From Chrysoperla carnea (Eukaryota > Arthropoda > Insecta > Neuroptera > Chrysopidae): a stretch of 64,000 nucleotides of DNA. Below the pieces are notes generated by a model. The model was not told the origin of the DNA and searched no databases. It worked only from the letters and a program-made list of their open reading frames with translations. Positions 20,585 to 31,494 of this stretch are shown here, piece by piece (position 1 is the first letter of the stretch; the number at the start of each line of letters is the position of its first letter). Location of the stretch: NCBI RefSeq assembly GCF_905475395.1, contig NC_058339.1, forward strand, positions 8,192,001 to 8,256,000, written 5' to 3'. Made by a program: the position numbers and the translations under genes.

Positions 20585-23500
20585 TTGAAATCTCCAATTA
20601 CAATACAATCAACCAAACCCCGTCTCGTCCCCCCCATCGTTGTCTAATGGGACGTCGCAAATTATTATCAATTCGTTCACAACATACTAGCCTACCTACA
20701 ATACCCGTAACCATAGGACCTTGTACGTACGATTGCCTTCTGGATTCAGGGGCCACTCATAGTTTTTGTGATAAAAAATTGGCAACAGCTACAGTAAAGC
20801 TTGGTTTAGGCAAGATCTCCACCACAACGCTCCAAACTATATTAGCGGATGGTACTGTCACTAATGTCCATCAGTTGCTGACATGTTCTATCAGAATTGG
20901 CGGATTTACTTGGAGGACAGCGTTTCATATAATACCAAGCCTAACTTTCAGTTTAATCATGGGTGTTGATCTTTTAAAACACATGAAGGCTATTTTAAAT
21001 TTCGAAAAATGCTTAGTGACCTTCATGTTCAACCCAAAAATACCCATCCCCATGTGTCCAGGGACAGTCTGTACAATAAATAACATCGTCACATCACCTA
21101 CGTTGCCGAAAACTCAATCTTCCCGTCTCGAAACGTTATTGAATCGCTTTAGTGACACAATCACCAACAAAATCGGTTGTGCTCGTGATTATTGGTACAC
21201 CATACGTTTAAAGGACAGTATACCGGTACGGAGCCCACCCTATCCACTTTCACCCCCTAAAGCGCTTGAAATGGAACAGCACATCAACGGCCTCCTGGAG
21301 CAAGGCATTATCGAACCTTGCCGGAGTGAATACTCGGCTCCAGCCTTTTTAATAAAGAAAAAAGATGGTTCAAACAGGCTGTGTATCGATTATAGGCGCC
21401 TGAATGCGAAAGTTATCTTCGACGGCTTTCCCTCCCCTAATATGGAGAATGTTTTTCAGAGTTTGAGTGGTTCACGCTGCTATTCAGTGATCGATTTAAC
21501 TAGCGCTTACTATCAAATAATGCTGTCCCCTGGATGCCGAAAATACACAGCGTTCTCTACGCCAACAGGCCAATACTTGTTCCGGACTACTCCCTTCGGA
21601 TTAAGTGTCAGCCCAATGGCTCTAAACCGCTTGATCTTCGGGTTATTCGCAGACCTCCGCTATAAATGTGTTATCCCTTACTTCGACGACATTTTAATTT
21701 ACAGCTCGAGCTTTGAAGAGCACCTAAAACACCTGGAGATAGTGTTCACTAGGCTACGAGATACCGGCTTAACGGTACGACCGGACAAAATGCAACTATG
21801 TCTACCTAGCATTCAATTCCTAGGGCATGTAATATCCGCGTCAGGTGTAGCTTTGGATAGGTCGAAGGTAGCGGCTGTGTTGGACCTGCGAATACCTCGC
21901 AACATTAAGCAACTGAGATCCTTCTTGGGGATGACTTCCTTCTTCTCGCGTTTCATCCCCAACTACGCCGAAATAGTTGCCCCGCTGAACGCACTCAGAA
22001 AAAAGGACGTGGTGTACCACTTCGGAGATGACCAAATTAAAGCATTCAACGCGGTCAAACAAGCTCTTACAGAAGCTCCAGTACTTGCCTTCCCAGATTT
22101 TAAAAAACGCTTCATCGTACAAACCGATGCTTCAGGTGTCGCAATTGCTGCTGTATTGCTTCAGGAACTAGACGGAGGCCAAAGAGCCATCCAGTACGCT
22201 AGCAGAAAATTAACCCCTGCGGAGGTTAAATATTCTGCATACGAACTGGAGAGTCTCGCTGTCGTCTGGGCCCTGGAGAAATTCAAGCAGTATTTACTAG
22301 GAACACGGTTTCTGCTCAACACCGATAGCGGAGCCCTAAGCTGGGTTATGAACCACCCAAAACAGCTTGGTCGAGTGGGAAGGTGGGTACTAAAACTCTC
22401 ACGTTTTGAGTTTGACGTGGAACACATAAAAGGCCCCACCAATGTTGTAGCTGACGCCCTTTCAAGGCTATTTTCAATTAAAAAATCAAACGACGAGAAA
22501 AGTCCCACAGACAACTTCCATAAAAATTTGACAGACGGACATACAGGTAAAATTTCAGTTTTAGACGAGGTACCACAAACCTTTACCTCTCTGCAACGAC
22601 AGCAAGAGGACGATCCTGAGCTACGGCTCATCATCCAGCGCCTACGTGCCGGAGATGATGTGATAGGCTATGAGTTACGGGACTCCCTTCTTCTAAAAAT
22701 TGTAGGGAAAAATAGGTTGCGACGTATCCCTGTACCTAAAACTATGAGACAAATGCTTCTCTACTATCACCACGATGGAATAGCTTCAAACCACCCCGGC
22801 ATTACAAAAAGTTATAGGGCCATTGCCCGTCGCTTCTGGTGGCCACGACTGTTTGAGGAGGTCCGCGGTTATGTTAGGTCCTGTCCGGAATGCCAGCGGT
22901 GTAAACCACACAATAAAGCACCTGGGGCCCCATTAGCTTCTAAAACTCCAGAACACCCGTGGGAGAGGGTCCACATAGATCACGTTGGCCCCTTAGTCAT
23001 GACCAAAAACGGGTTCCGATATGTGCTCACAGTGGCGGATAGCTTCACGAAATGGTTGGAGGCCATTCCCGTAAAACGTGTTACGGCGGCTAACACCGTC
23101 GACAAGCTCAATAAGGTCTGGTTACGCTTCGGTCCACCTCGACACGTCATTACGGACAATCATAAGGCATTTACAGGCGAGAAATTTAGGCTCATGTGCC
23201 TTCGATGGGGTATCAAACACATTCTGTGCGCACCTTATAGACCGTCGAGTAACTCTTTCGTCGAAAGAATCCACAGGGACCTCAAGAGTGGAATGACTAT
23301 TATGTTACGTCAATACGCAAACACCCACAAAGAATGGGATCAATTCCTCCCATATTTTCAATTTGCACATAATAGTCAATTCCACGAATCGATCCAATGC
23401 AGCCCCTCGACGGTATTTTTAGGACGAGCAGTTCCAACTCCATTGGACCTCCGGTGGAATTTGCATGAAATAATCCATGATGATCCCCCACCAGATCTCG

Positions 23501-23793
23501 ATAAGGTCCGAGAGTCATTGGCGAAGGCACATGACAAAATGAAACGCTTCCATAACGCCAAACGTCCACCAGAACACCCCTTCACAGAGGGCCAAATTGT
23601 GCTACAGAGAGACCACGGTGGTCCCCAATTCGACGAGGCCAGAAAATTTATTCCCCGGTGGACGACACCCAGGAGAATACTCCGCTTTACAACCCCTGTT
23701 TCATGCGACCTCGAAGACTTAGAAACTAAAATAAGGTACAAAGCCCACGTCGAGGACCTGAAGCCGTTCATCGAACGAGAAGAAATCAATTAA
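20569..23793 (+). CDS. pol: Pol polyprotein: protease, RT, RNase H, integrase
   Basis: Positions are counted from the first methionine at 20647 (1048 codons). The frame is open back to 20569, so Pol is probably made as a Gag-Pol fusion by -1 frameshift. Protease: DSGA at 33-36. RT: catalytic Asp283 in VIDLTSAYYQI and Asp347-Asp348 in YFDD. RNase H: Asp494 (TDASG), Glu533 (YELESLAVVWALE) and Asp560. Integrase zinc domain: His708/709, His716, Cys746, Cys749. Integrase core: Asp778, Asp837 and Glu873, an exact DD35E. The C-terminus (PRWTTPRRIL...AHVEDLKPF) is the usual integrase tail; no chromodomain seen. All catalytic residues are present and there is no internal stop. Antisense frames here are shadows. 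Confidence 0.95.
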   Translation, partial: TYKKLVEISNYNTINQTPSRPPHRCLMGRRKLLSIRSQHTSLPTIPVTIGPCTYDCLLDSGATHSFCDKKLATATVKLGLGKISTTTLQTILADGTVTNVHQLLTCSIRIGGFTWRTAFHIIPSLTFSLIMGVDLLKHMKAILNFEKCLVTFMFNPKIPIPMCPGTVCTINNIVTSPTLPKTQSSRLETLLNRFSDTITNKIGCARDYWYTIRLKDSIPVRSPPYPLSPPKALEMEQHINGLLEQGIIEPCRSEYSAPAFLIKKKDGSNRLCIDYRRLNAKVIFDGFPSPNMENVFQSLSGSRCYSVIDLTSAYYQIMLSPGCRKYTAFSTPTGQYLFRTTPFGLSVSPMALNRLIFGLFADLRYKCVIPYFDDILIYSSSFEEHLKHLEIVFTRLRDTGLTVRPDKMQLCLPSIQFLGHVISASGVALDRSKVAAVLDLRIPRNIKQLRSFLGMTSFFSRFIPNYAEIVAPLNALRKKDVVYHFGDDQIKAFNAVKQALTEAPVLAFPDFKKRFIVQTDASGVAIAAVLLQELDGGQRAIQYASRKLTPAEVKYSAYELESLAVVWALEKFKQYLLGTRFLLNTDSGALSWVMNHPKQLGRVGRWVLKLSRFEFDVEHIKGPTNVVADALSRLFSIKKSNDEKSPTDNFHKNLTDGHTGKISVLDEVPQTFTSLQRQQEDDPELRLIIQRLRAGDDVIGYELRDSLLLKIVGKNRLRRIPVPKTMRQMLLYYHHDGIASNHPGITKSYRAIARRFWWPRLFEEVRGYVRSCPECQRCKPHNKAPGAPLASKTPEHPWERVHIDHVGPLVMTKNGFRYVLTVADSFTKWLEAIPVKRVTAANTVDKLNKVWLRFGPPRHVITDNHKAFTGEKFRLMCLRWGIKHILCAPYRPSSNSFVERIHRDLKSGMTIMLRQYANTHKEWDQFLPYFQFAHNSQFHESIQCSPSTVFLGRAVPTPLDLRWNLHEIIHDDPPPDLDKVRESLAKAHDKMKRFHNAKRPPEHPFTEGQIVLQRDHGGPQFDEARKFIPRWTTPRRILRFTTPVSCDLEDLETKIRYKAHVEDLKPFIEREEIN
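20575..20581 (+). promoter_or_regulatory. -1 ribosomal frameshift slippery site A AAA AAC
   Basis: Gag ends ACA AAA AAC TAG. The seven bases before the stop are an exact X XXY YYZ heptamer in the gag frame, the type used in several retroviral gag-pro junctions. The pol frame is exactly -1 and is open from 20569, upstream of this site. I did not find a clear hairpin immediately 3' by eye. Confidence 0.8.
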
Positions 23794-23824
23794 TAAATTC
23801 CGAAATACAATAGTATTTCTCCCT

Positions 23825-23839
23825 AAAAGTGGGGGAGAC
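23825..23839 (+). other. Polypurine tract
   Basis: AAAAGTGGGGGAGAC directly precedes the 3' LTR. It would prime plus-strand DNA synthesis. Confidence 0.8.
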
Positions 23840-25453
23840 TGAACCGTTCAATTCGGTTCACAGTATTTTGATTGTAGGTTTGGCTGATAGTAATTAAAAA
23901 TCTTTTAAATTAGAGTAGTAAACGCGATCAAAAACATTGGGACAGAAAAAGGTAACAATCATTAAAACACACGAACACGAAAAGAAATATTTACAAAAGA
24001 AAATACAAAAAAAAATAGAAATAAATAAATGAATAAAAAACCCTATCTAAATCTAAACACACACACAAAAAAAAAATAAAATTAGTCAATTAAAAAAGTC
24101 GAATTAAAATCACGTTAGCGTGTGAACGGACGTTAGTACACACTAACGTGTGAATGACCACCACGCGCAACAATTATTAAAAGTTAACAAACAATAACAA
24201 CGTAGTTCGGCGCATGAATACAGAACGAAGCTAAAAAGCTCAGACAATTTAAAGATGAGCTCGCTTAATAAAATCACCGTTGAATGGTACACATCAAGGA
24301 TCAGTTATAAAATTTATTAAAAATTAATAATTCTACACGTCCGTGCCCGCAACGCGAGCACGTTTTGAAGATTACATCGGACAATTGATGGATTGGGTCA
24401 TTTAATCTGGAATAAAGATAATTGGTTTAACTTCAAAGAAGTGGACTTACTTGAACGATTTATTAATCATTCCTGGACATTCATCAACGGCTGGTGTTGT
24501 TTGTTTGGAGGTGTACGCTCGGTATTCTGTGGTGGTTTTGCCTAGATTTTCAAGGTACGTTGCTTTACTGTAATTATCTTTCTTCTGTCCCAATTTGTAA
24601 CGATGTAATTGGAGATTTACCTACAAAAAAGGTCAAAACGTTTAGTATACGTAGTTTAACAATACGCAATTGGACAGTTCCGATTCGATTTTAATTAAAT
24701 ATTTAAATTTGGTGTTGAACGTGATCAATACCGCGTTTTGGAAGTGTAGCTGACCACGAGTGCAGACAGCCCTTGATGGGTGTCTTTAGTCTTTCGATTC
24801 GGAGTTATACTTTGCCGGTACGTAAGCTTCATCGGATTCTGCTCTGTGTAATATTGAATAAATTGAGTCACGGGTCAGAGCCAGAAGATGGATACTTGAT
24901 TCACTAAACAGAAGAATTTAACGCAAAATCGGAACTGTTCAATTCAGTTCAAGTCAATGTAGCATCACACATTTGATAATAAAAAAAAATAAAATAAAAT
25001 AAAAAAAAAAACTTAATTAATTTAACAAAACCTTACCTTGAGGGGGTTATGTAAATGTGTGCATTTGTCTTTGAGAATTGTAATTTCATATGATTTTCTT
25101 TGTAATTCATTTAATGATTTTTTGTTTGTCTTGCAAGACATATTGTAAATTCTAAAAACAAAGAATATTTTATATTTTAATTAATAAATTAACTTAAGTG
25201 CAGAAATTAAACTCACATGCGTTCTTTTGTTGATGTCAAATATTCTGACATTTGATTGATAGACCATAGAGTTGTAGTCGCTTCACAGACTACTACTCCA
25301 TCCTAGACCGTTCCTTTGTCCACTTTAATATTTTTTTCAGATTCGATCACACTTACTAAGATCGCGGATAAAAAACGCTTCCACTTTGTCAACATGCCAC
25401 AGTTGGTAATTTAATAGAGGATTTTAATATAAAGTTTTCTTATAAATGCCAAA
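23840..25453 (+). repeat. 3' LTR
   Basis: Copy of the 5' LTR at a constant offset of 6364 bp over its whole 1614 bp, so there are no net indels. I noticed no substitution in the stretches compared. AATAAA near 24857 is the likely poly(A) signal. Confidence 0.92.
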
Positions 25454-25665
25454 AAACCTTGATGGTAAAATATTTTGATGAATAAAACATTCGTAATAAA
25501 TATGTCTAGAATATTTCCAATGAATCATATTTTTTTCATTTAAAAAAAAAACAACTCTAAAACAAAGTGTTTTAGTCGAACTAGACGATATTTTGATAAA
25601 ATTTATCAAATTAGCAAACTGCCTAATCGATTTTAATAGCACGCATACCTAGATTTAAAACTATG

Positions 25666-26180
25666 GAATTCAATTCAATTCAATTCAATTCTTTATTTGC
25701 TCTTTTCTTATACATTCTAGTACATAGAGTAAGTCAATTTCTGAGTTTCCTAATTTCTTCTGGTTCGACTATGGCCGGACCAAACCATTTCCTTCGCTGA
25801 TGTATGAGCGCCGGGCAGTAACAGAGAAAGTGGATCGATGTTTCTTCTGAATTTTCTCCGCATTTGTCACACGCGGGAGATTGTCTTTTTCCAATCTGAT
25901 GTTGGAACTTGTTCAGGTTATCATGCCCTGTGAGTAACTCTACGATGACTCTAATATCAGCTCTGTTTAGTTTCAAGATCTCCTCGGCTCTGTTATCGAG
26001 CGAGTTTCCTTCACCCAACAGGCTTTTGGCGATTCGCCCTCCCTCGTAGCTGGTCCATGCCTTTAATTGTTGGTTTTTCAGATTATCTCCTAATCTGTTA
26101 AGGCCTTCTTGGTATGGCATCCTCGCAAGCTTTTCTTGAGTGGAAGCCATAGTAGATATACTTCTCAAAGATTTACCATG
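25666..26180 (-). pseudogene. I/Jockey-like non-LTR 3' end, copy B, different tail
   Basis: The minus strand encodes the same post-RNase H domain as copy A: MASTQEKLARMPYQEG, LLTGHDNLNKFQ, CDKCGE...HFLCYCPAL, EPEEIRKL. After EEIRKL it diverges completely from copies A and C. It stops after RN, then a short 3' UTR with an AATAAAG ends in about five AATTG units (25666-25691). The frame stays open upstream of MASTQEK into unrelated sequence up to 26249. It is truncated and has no RT. Confidence 0.8.
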
Positions 26181-26254
26181 CATATCAAGTTCATTAAACT
26201 TCTTACTCGTATGTTTCATATATTTTTGTGGAAATTTGTGCAATATCAAACAGG

Positions 26255-27305
26255 TAGAAACTTGTATTGAAAATCTTGTCCTCTGGGACAGTTTTTTATT
26301 TTATTATGATTAAATGATTGTTATCAATATTGTTGTTTGTTTCAGTTCCTTCAAGAAACTTCCAACAGAATGAACCGTTTGTTTGCCAGTTCTATTCTTC
26401 CTGGTTGCAGCCTGTCTCCCTTTTTTTGTTGCACTTTCTGCAGTAATCATCAACTACGCTTTTCTCTTTCTGGACGTTCGCGTCTACTGGAATTATTCCG
26501 GTGGTAATGTGTATAATATCTCTCCTATGTTTTAATAGTTTATCAGCATTTATCACGGGCAACAGTCCTGGTTAATTCTTCAACAGTTCTTGGTTCTATT
26601 ATGTTTAAATTAATAATCTGATAATAAAATTCATGCTCTGAAGTTCGTTTTATTATTTCGGGATACTTTGTAGTAAATCTTTGAATAGGAGATTTCTTCA
26701 TCGATTGACTTGATCCGATATCGAGAATCGAATCCAAGCCTCTTAGGAGATTTCACTATTATATTATATTTCTTAAACTTATCAATTAATATTCATCGAT
26801 ATTTGTATTCTACCTAATTTGTACTAGAATACTGAATTTCAATAAATTAAACATTATGTAATTGATATACTTGAATATATTTGTATTTATTCATAATATA
26901 TAGGTATAAAAATAATAAAAGCGAGGAGACGCGACATGAAGTGAATATGTGGCGACTAATGCTAATCATACGATATAGATAGATATCATGTTGGGAGGTT
27001 AAATATTATTGTAAAGGTTTCTATTTTGTAACAAGTAGTTCAAGGTAACGACGAGCTTTGTCTCGTCTTAATTTATTCTAATGTCACTACACACATATGG
27101 AATAATATCAGTTTATAAATTCAAATACTAAAAGAATTGATCGAACCGTGCTTCATAAAAATAAGATTCATTTTACAACTCTTACAGTGTTTAGAAAGAG
27201 AGAGTGACCTAAACGAAAAAAAGGTAAAAAGTGGTACGCTTTTGACGAAAATTGTTTAAAAATACTTCCCTATTCCATTTACATCTAATCAAATTAATTT
27301 ATTAA
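26255..27305. other. AT-rich DNA with a possible decayed coding patch
   Basis: Minus-strand frame 26543-26737 has a coding-like composition (SPIQRFTTKYPEIIKR, then IEPRTVEELTRTVARDK). A further open but interrupted patch with more balanced base composition lies at about 26370-26540. I recognise no family. It may be a decayed mobile-element gene. The rest holds nothing recognised. Confidence 0.3.
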
Positions 27306-27309
27306 ATTA

Positions 27310-27560
27310 CTAGCGCCTCGTCCCGGCTTCACACTGGTGCACTTCTTTATATACAAAAATGTGTTTATTTACGACATCACATTAAACTCTAAAATTATCA
27401 GTGTTTCTCTGCTATATTATGCATGTATTGTACATATAAATCTTCCTCTTGAATCACTATTTAAATAAACCGCATCAAAATCCGTTGCGTAGTTTTAAAG
27501 ATCTAAGCATACATAAGGAGAGACAGAAGGAAGCGACTTTATTTTATACCATGTAGTGAT
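27310..27560 (+). repeat. Widespread insect-type repeat, partial
   Basis: Starts TACTAGCGCCTCGTCCCGGC (27309 on). The distal part has AAACCGCATCAAAATCCGTT, GCGTAGTTTTAAAGATCTAA, GCATACATA, then GCGACTTTATTTTATACCATG and TAGTGATT. I know blocks of this kind from repeats in several insect genomes, but cannot say from memory which element class they belong to. The middle is decayed. Confidence 0.5.
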
Positions 27561-27697
27561 TGGAATTAGATTATAGATTACACGGTAAAGCGTTAAAACA
27601 TTTTGATCGAAAGAGGCTATTTTTTAAGACCTTCGCCGATTTTCTGAACTAAAAAAAATTAAACATAGCACAGATGACACCGCTGGGCTTATGGGTT

Positions 27698-27959
27698 CAG
27701 GCTAGGTTATATTGGCTGTCCACGAAGGACACACTTAGGGTATAGAGCCCATTGTGATAACACATATATGTGTTTTACCACCTTTCCGCTGATAATTTCA
27801 TTTATCAGCCCCTCATTTCAGAGGCTGAGTGCACCTCCTTCATGCATATACCATGCACTACACCAGTCCATTATAGCTATTAATTAAATTAATTTTGTTG
27901 TGATGGCGGGAATCGAACCCGTTACCTTAAGCATACCAACTGCGCTACTAGGGCAACCT
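27698..27959 (-). mobile_element. tRNA-derived SINE (family S1), best tRNA head
   Basis: Read on the minus strand: CCCTAGTAGCGCAGTTGGTA (A box), then GGGTTCGATTCCCGCC (a good B box), then the S1 body with GCATGAAGGAGGTGCACTCA, GGTGGTAAAACACATATATG, GGGCTCTATACCCTAAGTGT and CCTTCGTGGACAGCC, ending in a degenerate CTAGC/CTAAC-like tail. Flanked by TTATGGGTT (27689-27697) and TTATGTGTT (27960-27968), a 9 bp duplication with one mismatch. An internal pol III promoter is expected from the boxes. Confidence 0.85.
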
Positions 27960-27969
27960 TTATGTGTTT

Positions 27970-28585
27970 AGAATCATGAAATTTTACACAAACGTTGTTT
28001 AAATAACGTAAGTGTGCACAAAGAAGGGATTTTTGGGAATTAATATCGTAAGGGGTTTAAATGAAGGTTGAAAGTTGGTATGTACTTAAAATTGAAGGTA
28101 CTCATCGAAGCGAGTGGATAACTGCTAGTTATACATATAGGTACCCTTGCTACGATATTACTTAAGAAATATGAATATGTGTTGATTTGTATATACATAT
28201 CTACCTAGAATAGAAAAACATATATATTTACATATGTAGATATCATTATTATATTATTGTTATACATTTTGACCTATTTCTTTTATTTTTCCACATGTTG
28301 GAGATTTTCATGGTCAAAAAGGTTACCAACATTCATACAAATATAGTACATATATAGTTAGTGGTGTTTATATACAATAAAATGGTTCGTTCGTATATAT
28401 GTATTATTTGTTTAAAAACAAACTGGTTTATAAGACTTCACACCTCATACTCTCTTGACCTACTTTATGAAATTATTTTCAAAAAAAAAAAATGTGTCAA
28501 AAGATTTACGAAATAAAAAGAAACACTCTTTTTTTTTACTATCCTTGGGATCAAAAAGTCTTTTATACGGTATCAAAATTTATAC
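27970..28585. other. AT-rich DNA, no gene recognised
   Basis: Dense in TATATA/ACATAT words. Nothing recognised. Confidence 0.5.
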
Positions 28586-28589
28586 AAGT

Positions 28590-29130
28590 GGAAATTACAA
28601 AATTTAAAAAACCTCCGACAAATGCGATTTATTCCTTGGAAATTGATATTTGGAAATTGATAGCTATAAAATATTCTCAATCAAGTCGATTCGACCGTTT
28701 AGGGGCTACGATGCCACTGAGAAACACACAGATGCACAGATAAACACTTTAAATTTATAACACTCCTGTTTAAAGCAATATCGAAGTGATGGTAAAGGAT
28801 ATCAGATAAGATGAAAAGGATACTTAGAGAGCTATCATTTTTTGGGACAAATTTTTTGGAAATATTTTAAATGAAATTGAAATATTGGAGATGACTTTGT
28901 TCTTTTGAATTATTGTTTTGAATTACCTAATTATTTTACCATTTCACTTTTCGAAATGAATTGAGCCAGATTTATATGACCATTCATTTCCATAGTAATT
29001 ATTTATATGTTAAAATTATATGTCATAAACGCCAGATTTTTAGTTTTTTAGGGTACGGAATCCTCGCTCGCACTTGAAACATAGCTAAGAACATTCTCCG
29101 TTAAATTACCTTTCAAATGAAATTTACTCT
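28590..29130 (+). mobile_element. Family M2 MITE, copy 2
   Basis: Blocks AAAAAACCTCCGACAAATGC, GGGGCTACGATGCCACTGAG, AAATTTATAACACTCC and TGAATTGAGCCAGATTTATA are in the same order as in 16541-17197. The right end is lost after the TTAAATTACCTTTCAAATGA block. Confidence 0.7.
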
Positions 29131-29236
29131 CTTTTTATTTATAGGCAATTTTATTACAGATATGATATATAAATAAGATAATGAACAAAATTAAATTTTA
29201 ATATTATGTTTTGGTACAGTAAATCTGGCATTTTGA

Positions 29237-30171
29237 CTGGAAAAAATTACAATAGTGACTCTGAGGTTATAGATCGTTAGGGGGGCATGTAAATAACTTA
29301 AAAAAAAATTAAGAGAATTTTTCGTTCCGCTGTTTTTGAGAAAATCCAAAAAAATGGGGAAAAAAAATTTGGAATGCGTTTTTCTCATAATCTATTGATT
29401 TAAGGGAAAAGTTTTTCAAATAAAAAATGTAGAAGACACTGTCAGCTATATTTATGTCATTGAAGCAACGTCATACGAGTTAAATTACAAAAAGTAGGTG
29501 GCGTTAAAGTATCAAAAAAAGGGTTTTCCACGGTTTTCATTAAGAAGAATTATTTTTTTGTAAAAGTGTAAATGAAAAAGTTGTTTGACTCAAAATTAGC
29601 TTCAACTTTTATTTAAACAATTTTTTTGTAAAACTTACCGTTTTTGAAATACAGCTTGCTAAAAAAATCTGAAAGTTAAGTTTTTTAAAATTTTGAAAAG
29701 GAGTACTTGATTTCCTTTTTATTTTCTTGGTTTATTTTAAACATACATTGTTTTACTATAGCTCGGAAACGGTAAGTTTTTCATAAAAATTGTTTAAATA
29801 AAAGTTGAAGCTAATTTTGAACAACTTTCTCATTTACACATTTACAAAAACATCATTTTTTCTTAATGAAAATCGTGAAAAACCCTTTTTTTGATACTTT
29901 AACGCCACCTACTTTTTGCAATTTAACTCGTATGACGTTGCTCCAATGACATAAAATGTAGCTGACAATGTCTTCTACATTTTTTATTTGAAAAACTTTT
30001 CCCTTAAACCAATAGATTCCGAGAAAAACGCATTCCAAATTTTTTTTTCCCATTTTTTTGGATTTTCTCAAAAACAGCGGAACGAAAAATTCTCTTAATT
30101 TTTTTTTAAAGTTATTTACATGCCCTCCTAACGATCTATAACCTCAGAGTCACTATTGTAATTTTTTCCAG
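29237..30171. mobile_element. 935 bp near-palindromic foldback element
   Basis: The left arm (29237 to about 29660) and right arm (about 29755-30171) are reverse complements over more than 400 bp with scattered mismatches. Landmarks are CTGGAAAAAATTACAATAGT at left against its complement ending TTTTTTCCAG at 30171, AGGTGGCGTTAAAGTATC against GATACTTTAACGCCACCT, and ATTTAAACAATTTTT against its complement near the centre. The spacer is about 95 bp. Short antisense frames (29191-29388, 29853-30071) arise from the arms and encode the same residues, so they are not genes. A transcript would fold into a long hairpin. Confidence 0.85.
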
Positions 30172-30925
30172 GTCCGGCCTTTTTTTCGTCTATATTGACT
30201 GAATCATTTCTAACTTTTTTTTTAACTAATCGATACAGTTTTTTTAGACAATAAGTCTATTTTTCAGACTAGAGAAATATGTAATATATATCAGATGAAT
30301 TCCACATTTTTTGTTAACTCAATTGAACGTTACCGTGCAAATAAACAAAATATTAAGATTAGTATTGATTTGTTAAATGTGATATTAAAATTAGTGACGG
30401 AAATTTAAAAATAAGAAAATATACAAATACATAATTTATTTATGCTAAAATCTCACAAAACAACAACAACAACAATAATAGAAGATAAAGTTTTCATTTA
30501 AATACATTCAAGGATACAACAAAACATTCATTAAGGATAATAATAATAAAATTTTATAACAAACTACAATGCAAATTATTATTTATTTATATTGTTTGTA
30601 TTCCAATTCATTTAGTATGACATCAACAAAATGACACTCATCATAGAATAATATTATGAAAAGATTAGAAAAATAGATACTTATACACGTTCACATAACG
30701 GGAAAACTTTCTAAAAGAATATTTATTCATTACTGTTAAATATCGATTACGGAAATTAGTTATAAGTTTGTTCAAATTTCCATCTAAGCCATCGAAAATA
30801 ATCATCGCTTAGAAAAAAAAAAACAAATTTTAAATTGTATCTGAGGTCAAATTACACATAACACAAATTATTGGAAAATGGTAAAATAAATAAACTTGTA
30901 TATTAGAATCAAATTTAATAGAAAA
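30172..30925. other. AT-rich DNA, no gene recognised
   Basis: Nothing recognised apart from CAA/TAA-rich runs. Confidence 0.5.
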
Positions 30926-30927
30926 AT

Positions 30928-31490
30928 AAGTGAAAACAAACAATTGACTGAGTTAATTGTTGAAGTACCATGCATAGTCAGTGTTGATTTCTTTCTCACA
31001 TTACACATACAAACATGTGACACATACATAACTGATAATCAAGTATAGTACATATTATAAAATTTCCGCCTAATTGTCCCCCTCACGGGTAAACAGTGAT
31101 GTTTACGAAATAATGTTTCAAACAAAAGTTGTTTGATTTTTGATAAGGAACATTTTTACATTTAAACTTTTGTTCTGTCTCTAACGGTTTACAAGATGGG
31201 TCCTACGGGCCCGTAGGTCAAGACCCAATTGACCTATGTTGCTCATTTAACTCGACCTCACTTTTTACGTCCTGAGTACGCTGTAAAAATTTCAGCTTGA
31301 TATCTTTTTTCGTTTTTGAGTTATCGTGCCCACAGACGGACGGACGGACGGACAACCGGAAATGGACTAATTAGGTGAGTTTATGATCACCTATACCAAA
31401 ATTTTGTTCGTAGCATCAATATTTTTAAGCGTTACAAACTTGGGACTAAACTTAGTATACCTTGCATATTGCATATATGCAAGGTCTAAA
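30928..31490 (+). mobile_element. Family R interspersed repeat, near full length
   Basis: Starts AAGTGAAAACAAACAATTGA and passes TACCATGCATAGTCAGTGTT, CCTCACGGGTAAACAGTGAT, ACGGTTTACAAGATGGGTCC, TTTTTCGTTTTTGAGTTATC, a short (ACGG)n run at about 31337-31353, CTAATTAGGTGA and TTTTTAAGCGTTACAAAC. Ends near TATACCTTGCATATTG. No ORF and no TIR, so it may be non-autonomous. The class is unknown. Confidence 0.85.
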
Positions 31491-31494
31491 AAGG

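Larger units (their letters stand above)
17472..25457 (+). mobile_element. Complete Ty3/gypsy LTR retrotransposon
   Basis: About 7.98 kb from LTR to LTR, flanked by candidate 4 bp duplications AAAC (17472-17475 and 25454-25457). In order it has a 5' LTR, a PBS fitting initiator tRNA-Met, gag, a -1 frameshift site, pol (protease, RT, RNase H, integrase), a polypurine tract and a 3' LTR. RT before integrase places it in Ty3/gypsy. There is no env-like ORF after integrase. The two LTRs are the same length with no difference in the stretches I compared, and both ORFs are intact, so the insertion is young and possibly still mobile. I cannot assign a clade by eye. Confidence 0.95.

Noticed and set aside
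21841-23789. Antisense ORFs within pol
   Set aside because: Shadows of a strongly coding sense frame; no independent motifs.
17472-25457. Endogenous retrovirus with env
   Set aside because: No ORF of env size follows integrase; the PPT and LTR begin about 30 bp after the pol stop.
29191-30071. ORFs on the two arms of the long palindrome as a duplicated gene
   Set aside because: They are mirror copies from the inverted arms, short, with low-complexity Lys/Phe content.
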